This document shows positions 35,575 to 44,182 of a stretch of DNA of 64,000 nucleotides, in pieces. The position numbers and the translations under genes were made by a program. Below the pieces are notes generated by a model. It was not told the origin of the DNA, searched no databases, and saw only the letters and a program-made list of their open reading frames with translations. The stretch spans positions 248,001-312,000 of the forward strand of contig JBBQMD010000001.1 of assembly GCA_038328575.1 (NCBI GenBank), read 5' to 3'. Origin of the DNA: JACVCS01 sp038328575 (lineage in GTDB: Bacteria > Planctomycetota > Phycisphaerae > Phycisphaerales > UBA1924). Each line of letters begins with the position of its first letter. Within the stretch, counting starts at the first letter, position 1.

Positions 35575-36483
35575 GTGATCCCGTTTACCCAACCCGCCGA
35601 GGTTCACCCGACGACGCCGGCGCGATTCGCGTCGACAATCGTGCGCGATCTGGCGGGCGCGCGAGGTTGTCGCGCCGCGATCCTGGGGATCCCCGATGAC
35701 ACGGGCGTGCGGATGAATGGTGGGCGGCCGGGCGCCGCGATGGGGCCGCGTGCGATCCGCGCCGCACTGGCAGCCTACGGCGTCGCGGAGCCCGCCGGGG
35801 GCATGGGCTTCGCGCCCGTCTTTGACGCTGGCGACGTCGTCCCCGGCTCGACGCTGACGGAGACGCACGATCGCGTGACGAGCGCCACAGAGGCGTTGAT
35901 CGATCTCGGCCTGGTGCCGATCGCCCTGGGGGGCGGGCATGACCTGACGTTTCCGTTTGTTCGAGCTTCGTGCAACAGACTCGGTGTGCGCGTCGGGCTC
36001 TACACCGATGCGCACCTGGACGTTCGCGCCGAGCCGGGCTCGGGGATGCCGTTTCGTCGGCTCATCGAAGACTGCGGCGTGACCGACCTGCGCGTTGTCG
36101 GCTTTCGTTTTTTCGTCAACTCGCGCGAGCACCACGACTACTTCACCTCGCGGGGCGGGCGCGTGATCCAACCTGCGCCCTCGATCGCGCACGCTTCGGC
36201 CCAGCTCCCGCCCGGGCCGTCGTTTGTGAGCATTGATCTGGACGCGATCGACGCCTCGCAAGCGCCGGGGGTCAGCGCGCTGAACCCCAGCGGACTGACG
36301 GTCGACCAGGTCGCCAGCTACGCCCACGCGGCCGGCGCTTCGGCTCAAGTCAAGTGCTTTGACATCATGGAGCTCTGCCCGGCCCACGATGAGCAGGGTC
36401 GCACCGCACGCGTCGCGGCGTATGTCCTGCTTCGTTTTCTCGCCGGGCTGAATGACCGGCCGGCAAGTCCCACGCCGCCTTAG
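35575..36483 (+). CDS. Arginase/agmatinase/formimidoylglutamase family ureohydrolase
   Basis: 302 residues from GTG. Manganese ligands of the ureohydrolase family are visible: GGGHD, YTDAHLDVR (DAHxD) and SIDLDAIDASQAPGVSA (DxD). The gene is directly followed, 81 nt downstream, by hutI, so formimidoylglutamase (HutG, hydrolysing formiminoglutamate in histidine breakdown) is the most likely role. Agmatinase or arginase activity cannot be excluded by motif alone. The other hut genes, hutH and hutU, are absent from the window. Confidence 0.82.
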   Translation: MIPFTQPAEVHPTTPARFASTIVRDLAGARGCRAAILGIPDDTGVRMNGGRPGAAMGPRAIRAALAAYGVAEPAGGMGFAPVFDAGDVVPGSTLTETHDRVTSATEALIDLGLVPIALGGGHDLTFPFVRASCNRLGVRVGLYTDAHLDVRAEPGSGMPFRRLIEDCGVTDLRVVGFRFFVNSREHHDYFTSRGGRVIQPAPSIAHASAQLPPGPSFVSIDLDAIDASQAPGVSALNPSGLTVDQVASYAHAAGASAQVKCFDIMELCPAHDEQGRTARVAAYVLLRFLAGLNDRPASPTPP

Positions 36484-36564
36484 ACAATTTTCTGCGCACG
36501 AGGTCGTTGCGCCGTCCCGATCCCACGCACGCTATTTGTCACCGAACCCGCAGAGCCCGCCGCC

Positions 36565-37839
36565 ATGACACTGATCATCCGAAACGCTCGCGTGGTGTCG
36601 CCCAGAAGATCGCACTCGGTCGGCAAGGCCCCGCTGCGCGGGCGTGAGATGGATGCGCTGCACGTCATCCCGCGTGCGGACATCGTGATCGACGATGGGC
36701 ACATCACGTCGATCAAGCCACTCACGAACAACCTCGCCGCGGAGGCCCCCCAGACCCCCTCGCTCTCCTCTTCATGGCCCGTACTCGACTCGCACGCTCG
36801 CACCGAGATCGACGCGGCGGGCGCGTGCGTGATTCCCGCGTTTGTCGATTGCCACACCCACGCGTGCTTCGCCGGCGAGCGACTGAGCGAGTGGGACGAC
36901 AAACGCCAGGGCGTCGCGTACCTGGACATCCTCGCGCGAGGCGGGGGCATCATGTCCACGGTTCGCAGCGTTCGGGGCGCGAGCGAGTCAACGCTCACCG
37001 AGCTCTTGCTGCAACGCCTGGACATCATGCTCCGCTGCGGCAGCGCAACCATCGAAGTGAAGTCCGGCTATGGCCTGGACACGCAGACCGAGCTCAAGAT
37101 GTTGCGCGCGATCCATCGCGCCGCGTCCGCGTTCCCGGGCACGCTCATCGGCACCGCCCTGCTCGGGCACGCGATTGATGACGCCGAGCCCGGCTTCGTC
37201 AATCGCGTGATCCGCGAGACACTTCCAGCGGTGGCTTCAGAGTTTCCGGGGATCGCGGTTGACGCGTATTGCGAAACCGGCGCTTGGTCGCTTGCGCAGT
37301 GTGTCGAGCTGTTCGCCGCCGCGCAAGCGCTGGGATTGCCCATCCGTGTCCACGCCGATCAGTTCAACTCACTTGGGATGACACGCGAGGCGGCGCGGCT
37401 CGGTGCCCGCAGCGTCGATCATCTTGAGGCCAGCACCGACGCCGACCTGCAGGCGCTGGCAAACTCCTCAACGCTCGGCGTCGCGTTGCCGATCTGCGGC
37501 GTCCACCTGGACAACCGCTTCGCCAACGCGCGCGGGCTGATCGATGCTGGCGGCGCTCTGTGCATCGCGACCAACTTCAACCCCGGCTCGTCGCCTTGCA
37601 TGAGCATGTGCGAGACGATCGCGATGGCGGTGCGTCGCCTCTGCCTTTCGCCCAGCGAGGCGATCGTCGCATCCACGATCAACCCGGCTGCGCTCCTGGG
37701 CTTCGCTGATCGCGGCGTCATCGAGCCCGGTGCCCGCGCCGATCTGTTGATCCTTCGCGGCGCCGACGAGCGCGTGCTCGCCTTTGAGATCGGCTATCCC
37801 CCCATCGCCCGCGTGATCGTCAGCGGCCGCCCCATTTGA
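36565..37839 (+). CDS. hutI: Imidazolonepropionase
   Basis: Hydrolyses imidazolone-5-propionate to formiminoglutamate, the third step of histidine degradation. 424 residues with amidohydrolase metal sites IPAFVDCHTHACFAGER, VHADQFNSLGMTREA and GARSVDHLEA, and ATNFNPGSSPCMSM near residue 340. SATIEVKSGYGLDTQTELKML is the typical HutI block. The region around GTALLGHAIDD differs from the common LGAHA form. Its 3' end overlaps the convergent membrane-protein gene by 20 nt. Confidence 0.94.
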   Translation: MTLIIRNARVVSPRRSHSVGKAPLRGREMDALHVIPRADIVIDDGHITSIKPLTNNLAAEAPQTPSLSSSWPVLDSHARTEIDAAGACVIPAFVDCHTHACFAGERLSEWDDKRQGVAYLDILARGGGIMSTVRSVRGASESTLTELLLQRLDIMLRCGSATIEVKSGYGLDTQTELKMLRAIHRAASAFPGTLIGTALLGHAIDDAEPGFVNRVIRETLPAVASEFPGIAVDAYCETGAWSLAQCVELFAAAQALGLPIRVHADQFNSLGMTREAARLGARSVDHLEASTDADLQALANSSTLGVALPICGVHLDNRFANARGLIDAGGALCIATNFNPGSSPCMSMCETIAMAVRRLCLSPSEAIVASTINPAALLGFADRGVIEPGARADLLILRGADERVLAFEIGYPPIARVIVSGRPI

Positions 37840-38335
37840 CTATCACCAGCTCCGGCTCAGGCACCGCCTCGTTGCCCAGGCCCGCGGCGTTCCACGTCGC
37901 GGCGCATTCCGGGCAGACCACGCGCTGCGCTCCGACGCCGAGCGACGCCAGGTCGTAGTTGCACGCCGGGCATCGACGGCGCGCCAGCATCGCGCGAACA
38001 ACGCCCGGGCCTACGCGGCGAGATAACGCCATGGCCGCGACAAAGAGCCCGCCCATCGCGACCAGCAGCGTGCTGATGATCGGCGAGAATACCAGCATCC
38101 AGATGCCCACCGCCGTCTCAAAAACCACCAGCACGCCAATCATGGCCAAGAGCGCGAGCGTGCCCAGGACCGAGAGCAGACGTCCGGACTTGATTAAGCG
38201 GGTGAGCTGTGCCAGCGCAATCGCGACGCGCCGCCCGCGCGTCTGGCGCGCCGCGAGCGACAGACCGGCGCCCAGGCCAATCGGGTGCAATCGCACCACC
38301 CGCCCAGCGTCATCACGCACTCGATAAAAAATCAC
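37820..38335 (-). CDS. Two-span membrane protein with C-terminal zinc ribbon
   Basis: 171 residues starting at GTG 38335, supported by TACCAT 5 nt upstream. Two adjacent hydrophobic segments lie near residues 53-75 and 79-101, followed by a cytoplasmic-type zinc ribbon, RRCPACNYDLASLG and RVVCPECAATW. Such small proteins are frequent in planctomycete genomes, but their function is unknown to me. The last 20 nt overlap the end of hutI on the other strand. Confidence 0.75.
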   Translation of the reverse strand: MIFYRVRDDAGRVVRLHPIGLGAGLSLAARQTRGRRVAIALAQLTRLIKSGRLLSVLGTLALLAMIGVLVVFETAVGIWMLVFSPIISTLLVAMGGLFVAAMALSRRVGPGVVRAMLARRRCPACNYDLASLGVGAQRVVCPECAATWNAAGLGNEAVPEPELVIVKWGGR

Positions 38336-38340
38336 GCGAG

Positions 38341-38346
38341 ATGGTA
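38341..38346 (-). promoter_or_regulatory. Start-proximal -10-like element (TACCAT)
   Basis: TACCAT lies 5 nt before GTG 38335. It is a weaker match (TANNNT) than the TANNCT set. Confidence 0.35.
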
Positions 38347-38359
38347 GCGATCCGCGCGA

Positions 38360-38818
38360 TCAGCCGCGCGTGTCGAGCGTGCGACCGACCAGCAGCACCG
38401 TCTCCACGGCGTTGCGATCCGTCGGGCGCGCATACATCGGCAGCACCGACGGAGACTTGCGCAGCCCATCAACCTCGACGCGATGCGAAGCCTGGACACC
38501 CGTGAAATCGGGCGAGGCCTCGCCGAGGATCGTCGCGCCCACCAGTTGATCGATGCGGGCTTTGGCCCTTGGCGAGGGCGTCGGCTGCGTCGTCGGCAGC
38601 GCAGCGGGCCTCGCAACACCCACGGCCTCGATCACCCCGGCGGACTGCGCGCCGGACGCGCTGGGCGCACTCGGCGAGCCGGCAGTAGTCCTCACCCCGG
38701 CCAGCGCCGACGTCGCCTGCACAGGAAGCACGCTCTGCACGCGCGCCTGTCCGTAGGCCTTGGCGACGTGAAACGCATACGTCGGTTGCACGCCTTGGTT
38801 TGAACTGCCGATCGTCAT
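38360..38818 (-). CDS. Hypothetical protein, mostly disordered
   Basis: A 152-residue protein without signal peptide or membrane span. Residues 30-85 are Ala/Ser/Pro/Thr-rich. The conserved-looking part is C-terminal: RIDQLVGATILG and SPSVLPMYARPTDRNAVETV. No family is recognised. Codon pattern and the ATG after a GAGG site support a real gene. It lies 24 nt upstream of the zinc-ribbon membrane protein on the same strand, so the two may be co-transcribed. Confidence 0.65.
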   Translation of the reverse strand: MTIGSSNQGVQPTYAFHVAKAYGQARVQSVLPVQATSALAGVRTTAGSPSAPSASGAQSAGVIEAVGVARPAALPTTQPTPSPRAKARIDQLVGATILGEASPDFTGVQASHRVEVDGLRKSPSVLPMYARPTDRNAVETVLLVGRTLDTRG

Positions 38819-39211
38819 GCGGGTGCCTCGTCACGCTGAGAAAATCGCATGGGAGGTGGAGGATGTCCCAGGCAGAAAGCGCTAAGTGCTTACGCGGCGT
38901 TTGATACGCCCGTGTACCCGAGGCTATCGGCGCACGGCTGGATCTTGCGCCAACTCTTTTTCGCTCGCGCAGTTCGTGCGCGATTGTGCTTCACCAGCCG
39001 GCTGCGCGTTCGGGGTCGTGCGGGGTGATCGCATTGAATTCAGCGCCTCGCCCCACCCACGCGGCGCTGCGCCCGCGTGAATACCCTCAGTGAACTTCCT
39101 GATCGCCGATTCTCAAACGCCCCGGTGCCCGACGACCTTTCCCCCACCCCCTCGCCCCCCGCGCGATCCCCGCTCCACTCCTTGATCACCCGATCCCACG
39201 GACGACTTGCC
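38819..39211. other. Gap between the hypothetical gene and phoU
   Basis: About 390 nt divergent spacer. Short open frames (for example 64 codons near 38886) have no SD and an unconvincing composition. The frame of phoU is open back to 39077, but sequence before 39212 is Pro/Ser-rich and looks untranslated. I see no clear promoter or repeat. Confidence 0.4.
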
Positions 39212-39964
39212 ATGGCCGACGACCAGCGACCGCTTCCCGAGCCCGATTCCGAGCAATCGCCGATGCTGAGCACGCCGCACTTGAATCCTGCCTTGGACAA
39301 GGCGCTGGACGCGATCCGCTTGCGGCTGATTCAGGAAGCGACCACCGCGATCGGCATGCTCGAATCGGCGATCGAGGCGCTCTTCCGGCTCGATGAGCCG
39401 CTGGCCCGCGCTGTCGTGCAGCGTGACGACGACATCGATCTCGAAGAAGTTCGCATCGAGGAAGAGTGCTACCGAGTGCTTGCGCTCTTCTCGCCGGTCG
39501 CTCGCGATTTCCGCACGGTGGCAACGTTTCTGAAAGTGAACGCCGACCTTGAGCGCGTCGCTGATCACGCCACCAGCATCGCCAAGCAGAGCATTAAGCT
39601 CAAGGGCGTCGGCATCGCGCGCCTCCCCACCGCGCTGGGTGAGATGGGCGAACGAGTGCCCATGATGTGCCAGAACCTGCTCACTGCGTTGCTCAATACC
39701 AACGTCGAAGCCGCCCGCGCCGTGGTCATCCGCGACGAAGCAATCGACAAGCTCGACAAGCAACTCTTCATCGAGTGCATCGACGTGATGACCGACAGCC
39801 GCGAGAGCAAGGCGGCCGGAATCCTCTGCTACCGCTGCGGACGCGAGCTCGAACGAATCGGCGACCTCATGGTCAATATCGCCGAGGACGTCATCTATCT
39901 CGCTGGCGGCCAGATCGTCCGTCATGAAGTCAAAAAGCAGTTGAAAGCCCAAGGCCAAATGTGA
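39212..39964 (+). CDS. phoU: Phosphate signalling protein PhoU
   Basis: 250 residues from the ATG beginning MADDQRPLP. The two three-helix repeats each carry the metal-binding pattern: NADLERVADHATSIAKQ and GRELERIGDLMVNIAED. PhoU restrains the PstSCAB transporter and PhoR kinase when phosphate is adequate. No pst or pho genes adjoin it in the window. Upstream in-frame ATG 39077 would add 45 residues that look untranslated. Confidence 0.9.
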   Translation: MADDQRPLPEPDSEQSPMLSTPHLNPALDKALDAIRLRLIQEATTAIGMLESAIEALFRLDEPLARAVVQRDDDIDLEEVRIEEECYRVLALFSPVARDFRTVATFLKVNADLERVADHATSIAKQSIKLKGVGIARLPTALGEMGERVPMMCQNLLTALLNTNVEAARAVVIRDEAIDKLDKQLFIECIDVMTDSRESKAAGILCYRCGRELERIGDLMVNIAEDVIYLAGGQIVRHEVKKQLKAQGQM

Positions 39965-40026
39965 CCTTTGCACCTTGAGCCTCGCGTTTTCCCCCTCCTG
40001 CCTCCCGTCTTCCCCCGCACCTTCCC

Positions 40027-40056
40027 CTCGCGACTCACAGCTTGCGACTCGCGACT
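40027..40056. repeat. Heptamer microsatellite after nadC
   Basis: Three to four degenerate copies of a unit near CGCGACT end two bases short of the nadC stop codon. It is the same family as the run after the FIST gene at 28373-28402. Confidence 0.7.
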
Positions 40057-40057
40057 T

Positions 40058-41047
40058 TTAGAGATCAAGCCCCACGTCCAGCCACGTCGCGCCGTGCGTC
40101 ATCGATCCAGTGCTGACGCGTTCGACGCCCGTCGCCGCGATCGCGCCGATTGTGTCGAGGTTGACGCCGCCGCTGGCTTCCAGTTGAATGGGCCCGGTGA
40201 GTTCGCGAGCGTCGTCGCGCATCTGAACGCCCGCGCGAAGCAGCTCCGGCGACATGTTGTCGAGCAAAATGATGTCAACGCCGCAGCCGCCGGCATCCAG
40301 CACCGCGCCGAGCTGATCCAGTGAATCCACCTCCAGCTCGACAAACCGCAGCCCCCCGCGCGGCGCTTCCTGACGCGCCTTGCGAGCGGCGCCCTTGACT
40401 TCCGCGACCAGCCCCTCCATCCCCGCCGCTCCGCTCAGGCCGCGCAGCGATGCCAGATGATTGTCCTTGATCATCACTGCGTCGTAGAGCCCGATGCGAT
40501 GCAGCTTCGCCCCGCCGCAGCGCACCGCATACTTCTCCAGCACCCGCAATCCCGGCGTCGTCTTTCGCGTATCAAAGACCCCGGCCGTTCCGCCCCCGGC
40601 CTTCGCGGCGCTGACGAACATCGCGCTCCGGGTCGCGATCCCGCTCAGACGCGACACCAGGTTCAACAGCGTCCGCTCCACGCGCAGGATTGATCGCATA
40701 TCGCCGGTCAGCATCGCGATCGTGTCGCCCGCCCGCGCGCTCTGCCCGTCGGCGATTGCGATCTCCACGTCAACATCCGCCTTGAACACCAGCAGCATCT
40801 CATCCAGCGCCGCCAGCCCGCTGACCACGCCCGCCTGACGAAACACCACCCGCGCACGCCCACGCACATACCCCGGCACCAACGCGCGGCTCGTCAGATC
40901 TCCAAGCTCCCAATCCGTACCGCCCCTGTCCCCGCCGCTCCCCGCAAGGTCCTCGTCCCGAGCCAACTCCAGCAAACGCCGGATCAGCCCAGCACCGTTC
41001 AGCTCCGCGTACACCTCATCAACTTCCAGCGCGTTCAGATCAACCAT
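40058..41047 (-). CDS. nadC: Nicotinate-nucleotide pyrophosphorylase (quinolinate phosphoribosyltransferase)
   Basis: Joins quinolinate and PRPP to nicotinate mononucleotide, the entry to NAD. The start at 41047 (MVDLNALEVDEVYAELN) is supported by TAAACT 5 nt upstream; codons before it are antisense to fabI leader sequence. Signature blocks: ERTLLNLVSRLSGIATRSAMFV, VFDTRKTTPGLRVLEKYAVRCGG, DAVMIKDNHL, FVELEVDSLDQ, IILLDNMSPE and LEASGGVNLDTIGAIAATGVERVS. 329 residues. Quinolinate could also arise from the kynurenine enzymes 27 kb away, but ACMSD would compete. Confidence 0.95.
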   Translation of the reverse strand: MVDLNALEVDEVYAELNGAGLIRRLLELARDEDLAGSGGDRGGTDWELGDLTSRALVPGYVRGRARVVFRQAGVVSGLAALDEMLLVFKADVDVEIAIADGQSARAGDTIAMLTGDMRSILRVERTLLNLVSRLSGIATRSAMFVSAAKAGGGTAGVFDTRKTTPGLRVLEKYAVRCGGAKLHRIGLYDAVMIKDNHLASLRGLSGAAGMEGLVAEVKGAARKARQEAPRGGLRFVELEVDSLDQLGAVLDAGGCGVDIILLDNMSPELLRAGVQMRDDARELTGPIQLEASGGVNLDTIGAIAATGVERVSTGSMTHGATWLDVGLDL

Positions 41048-41052
41048 GGCCC

Positions 41053-41058
41053 AGTTTA
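41053..41058 (-). promoter_or_regulatory. Start-proximal -10 element of nadC (TAAACT)
   Basis: TAAACT with a 5-nt spacer to ATG 41047; no SD. Confidence 0.5.
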
Positions 41059-41135
41059 GCGAGCGACTCACTCGCACAACCAGACCGCCACCTATCCTGC
41101 CATCGTCCCTCCCCTTCTCCTCACGGAGCCAGCAC

Positions 41136-41933
41136 ATGGCACTTCTGGACGGCAAAGTCGCGCTCATCGTCGGCATCGCCAACGAACGCTCCTACGCCTG
41201 GTTCATCGCTCAATCCCTCCTCGCCCACGGCTGCAAACTCGCCTTCACTCACCTCCCGGGGGATAAAAACGAGCACCGCACCCGCCGCTCGATCACCGCG
41301 CTCGGCATCCAAGACCCGTGGCTGGTCTCACTCGACGCTGCAAAGGACGAGGACATCGCCCTGGCGTTCACGAAGTACGCCGAGAGCTTTGACCGCCTAG
41401 ACGTCCTCGTCCACTCCATCGCCTTTGCCGACCGCGAGTGGCTCGCGCCGGGCAAGTTCATCGAGACTCCTCGTGAATCCTTCAAGCTCGCGCTGGACAT
41501 CTCGGCGTACACCTTGATCGCCCTGGCCAAGGCGGCTCGCCCGATCATGGCCAAGACCGCCGCGGGCGCAGGGGGCGCCAGCATCATGTGCATGTCGTAC
41601 TACGGCGGGGACAAAGTCGTTCCTGGCTACAACGTCATGGGCGTCGCCAAGGCGGCCCTTGAATCCTCCGCCCGTTACCTCGCCTGGGAGCTTGGGCCGG
41701 AGAAGATCCGCGTCAATGCCATTTCCGGCGGGTATCTGCGGACCTTGGCGAGCTCCGCAGTGGGCGGTGCCGAAAAGATCACCGACCACGTCGCGGCCAA
41801 CGCGCCCCTCCGCCGCAACGTCGAAGGCGACGATGTCGGCAAGACCGCGGTGTACCTCGCCAGCGACCTCTCCAGCGGCGTCACCGGCGAGACCATCTTC
41901 GTGGACTGCGGCATCAACACGCTCGGACTTTGA
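41136..41933 (+). CDS. fabI: Enoyl-ACP reductase FabI
   Basis: Reduces trans-2-enoyl-ACP with NADH in the last step of each fatty-acid elongation cycle. 265 residues from ATG 41136, 7 nt after GGAG. FabI features: GKVALIVGIANERSYAWFIA (cofactor loop), LVHSIAFADRE, and the active-site Tyr-x6-Lys in YNVMGVAKAALE preceded by SYYGGDKVVPGY. The C-terminus GETIFVDCGINTLGL is typical. A TATCCT -10 candidate at about 41092 would give a leader of around 35 nt. The REP pair of locus 2 follows. Confidence 0.95.
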   Translation: MALLDGKVALIVGIANERSYAWFIAQSLLAHGCKLAFTHLPGDKNEHRTRRSITALGIQDPWLVSLDAAKDEDIALAFTKYAESFDRLDVLVHSIAFADREWLAPGKFIETPRESFKLALDISAYTLIALAKAARPIMAKTAAGAGGASIMCMSYYGGDKVVPGYNVMGVAKAALESSARYLAWELGPEKIRVNAISGGYLRTLASSAVGGAEKITDHVAANAPLRRNVEGDDVGKTAVYLASDLSSGVTGETIFVDCGINTLGL

Positions 41934-42155
41934 CCCGTTCTACGGATCCGTGCCACTGATCCTGCTTTGAGGATCAGCGCTCCTGGACTCCAAACTGTCC
42001 ACGAGCACTGAACGCAGAGCCGTTCAGAGACACAAATCTTCAAAACACACGAACACTTTCCGATCATCCTCCACAACCGACAGCCCCAACACCTCAGGCA
42101 TCTCACCGAGTTCGTCTGACTTGAAACTTTTTTCCCGAAGAGGGAACTCGCCCGG
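41934..42155. repeat. REP-like pair (locus 2) and spacer after fabI
   Basis: An A-type hairpin at 41954-41979 (arms CACTGATCCT and AGGATCAGCG, loop GCTTTG) is followed 26 nt later by an inverted B-type hairpin at 42006-42029 with one mismatch near the foot. The unit starts 20 nt after the fabI stop. Further on, TTCCC-GAAGA-GGGAA at 42132-42146 is a small inverted repeat 9 nt before the pilin -35 box and could be an operator. Confidence 0.8.
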
Positions 42156-42183
42156 TTGACACCTCGAAAAGATCTGTTAGATT
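42156..42183 (+). promoter_or_regulatory. Promoter of the pilin-like gene (TTGACA, 16 nt, TAGATT)
   Basis: A perfect -35 hexamer TTGACA at 42156-42161 stands 16 nt before TAGATT at 42178-42183. It is the clearest two-box sigma-70-type promoter in the window and fires into the long leader of the pilin gene. Confidence 0.6.
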
Positions 42184-42189
42184 GTCCCG

Positions 42190-43093
42190 TCCACTGGCTG
42201 ACGCGATCAGGAACTGCAGCGGAGTTTCAGTTCTCATCGCACTCATCGGCGGCCTCCACCGCCAAGGCTCATCCCGGCACCCCTCGGCCCTTTCGCCGAT
42301 ACCAAGTGCCACTGCAAGAGCCCGTTCTCGTCAGCCGACAACTTGAGGGCCCTCCGGCTCATGCGGCGTTTGGCGTTCGATCTGGATGATTCATCCGGCG
42401 ATCGTTGAAGGCTTCCATGGTTTGGGGCTGTGCCCACCAGGCTGACGCCGAGTGACAGCGTTGCGGGTTGCGATCAACCTCCTTCGATCTGGGATCTCCA
42501 CTATGTGGGGTTTCCACATCGCAGGCGGGCTGACTCCCAACCTCTTGACGCCGATTGCGAGGGCTTCGCGAAACTGAAGCCATCCTGACGCTCACTCGGA
42601 CCGCGGCATTCTCGCCGCCGGTGTTCGTGTTGACCATCTCAACGTCGGCTGTCTTCTCCCTCGCGGGAATGGACAGTCGCAAGCGCGTTGCAGACGGGTG
42701 ATCACGGACCGCCGCGGTTTGGGCTTCGCGATCTCAACCGATCACGCGGAGCCCAGGCCGCCACCCTTCAAGGACAAGCCGGAATCTGGTCGCCACAGCG
42801 CAGTGGCCGCCGCGGCTCCGGCTCATGGGTGGAACACGTCAGCCCGGCTTGGTTTGGTGCTCGCTTCTGGCGAGGCCGGACCGGAAGTTTCGGCGATCGG
42901 TTGAAAGTTCGCGGTGGCCTCAGGTCGGGTTGGTTTCCATTGGGTTTCCGGTTCTGATTCTGTCCGCCGCTCCTCCACCACCCGGTGGCGAAGCCGCCCG
43001 GGCTCGCATCGTGCGTGCCAGGCAGTCAACAAACAAACCCGGCGTTGTAGGGCATCGTTGCCCGCACCGCGCCGGGGCATCTCGGAGTTCCAA
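42190..43093 (+). ncRNA. About 900-nt untranslated leader of the pilin-like gene
   Basis: No frame in this stretch has coding character, yet a promoter precedes it and the pilin SD ends it. Small hairpins are visible: ATGTGG/CCACAT at 42503-42519, GTTGA/TCAAC at 42629-42643 and CCACC/GGTGG at 42975-42988. It could be a structured 5' UTR, a separate RNA gene, or simply a remnant. No known riboswitch consensus was recognised. Confidence 0.4.
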
Positions 43094-44086
43094 ATGAAGA
43101 AGCGTGGTTTCACACTGATCGAACTGCTCGTCGTCATCGCGATCATCGCGCTGCTCGTCGGCATCCTCCTGCCCGCCCTCGGCAAGGCCCGCAAGTCGGC
43201 CCGCCAGCTCAAGGACGGCACCCAGACCCGCGGCATCCATCAGGCCATGGTCACCTGGGCCGGCTCCAACAAGGAGCAGTTCCCGCTCCCCAGCCGAATC
43301 GACCGCTCACAGCAGACAATCAGCATCCCGCTGACGCCCGCCACCGAAATATCGCAGCAGCAGAAGGACAACACGGGCAACATCCTCTCGCTCCTGATCT
43401 GGAACAACAACATCACCCCCGAGCTTTGCGTCAGCCCGGCTGAGGCTTCCGGCAGCGTGAAGGTGGACGACGGCTACACGAACTCCAACCCGCAGGGCAC
43501 GGCCTCTGCGAACGGGGCAAATGCCCAGTGGGACCCCAAGTTTGCTGGCACGCCTGTTGACACTGGCATTGGCGCAGGCACAGGCGGGCGGCGTACTGCT
43601 GGCGTCGGCAACAACAGCTACGCCCACAATCCGCCCTTCGGCGCTCGCGCGGCGAAGTGGCGCGACACCTACGTCTCGACCGAGGCTATTATCGGCTCGC
43701 GCGGCCCGCTCTTCACCGGGCAGACCTTGACCACCCAGGCCGCTGCCTACCCGCCCGCCGGCTGGACGCTGCTGGTCAACAACGCCGCGGGCGATCAGTC
43801 CACGACGCTGAACATTCTGGGCAGCAAGAACGCCTGGGCTGGCAACATCATCTACAACGACAACCACGTCACCTTCGAGACCCGTCCCGACCCGATCGAG
43901 ACCACCTACAGGCGTGCAGGCGCTGGCGCCAACTTGGTTGTCCCGGACAACCTGTTTGTCGATGAGAGCGATGAAGGCTCGGGCACAACGGCGCTCACGA
44001 TCGAGCGGCGAACCAATAACTGGCTTCGCCCGATCGCTGTCGTACCGGCCACGGCTAATGGTGTGACGACGGTTTGGGTTGACTAA
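43094..44086 (+). CDS. Prepilin-type pseudopilin, candidate major pilin
   Basis: 330 residues from ATG 43094, with GGAG 6 nt upstream. The N-terminus MKKRGFTLIELLVVIAIIAL is a short class III leader cut before Phe with Glu at +5, then a hydrophobic helix and LPALGKARKSARQLKDGTQ, as in planctomycete type II-like pseudopilins. Near residues 256-274 NAWAGNIIYNDNHVTFE resembles the C-terminal block common in these large planctomycete pilins. Its own promoter, leader and strong terminator suggest high independent expression. It may be the fibre subunit for the pilT/pilC machine at 20-27 kb, or a secretion pseudopilin. Confidence 0.85.
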   Translation: MKKRGFTLIELLVVIAIIALLVGILLPALGKARKSARQLKDGTQTRGIHQAMVTWAGSNKEQFPLPSRIDRSQQTISIPLTPATEISQQQKDNTGNILSLLIWNNNITPELCVSPAEASGSVKVDDGYTNSNPQGTASANGANAQWDPKFAGTPVDTGIGAGTGGRRTAGVGNNSYAHNPPFGARAAKWRDTYVSTEAIIGSRGPLFTGQTLTTQAAAYPPAGWTLLVNNAAGDQSTTLNILGSKNAWAGNIIYNDNHVTFETRPDPIETTYRRAGAGANLVVPDNLFVDESDEGSGTTALTIERRTNNWLRPIAVVPATANGVTTVWVD

Positions 44087-44115
44087 GACCCTCTGGCAAT
44101 AACACGTTCAGATTC

Positions 44116-44147
44116 ACAACGCCCGGGAAAACCCGGGCGTTGTTTTT
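44116..44147 (+). terminator. Strong rho-independent terminator of the pilin-like gene
   Basis: A perfect 12-bp stem (ACAACGCCCGGG and its complement) closes an AAAA loop and runs into TTTT, 30 nt after the stop codon. Confidence 0.95.
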
Positions 44148-44182
44148 GTGTGAGGCTCAACAATCACGAGGTGCGCGGCACC

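Noticed and set aside
38886..39080. 64-codon frame upstream of phoU
   Set aside because: Cys/Arg-rich, without SD or promoter; no support beyond being open.
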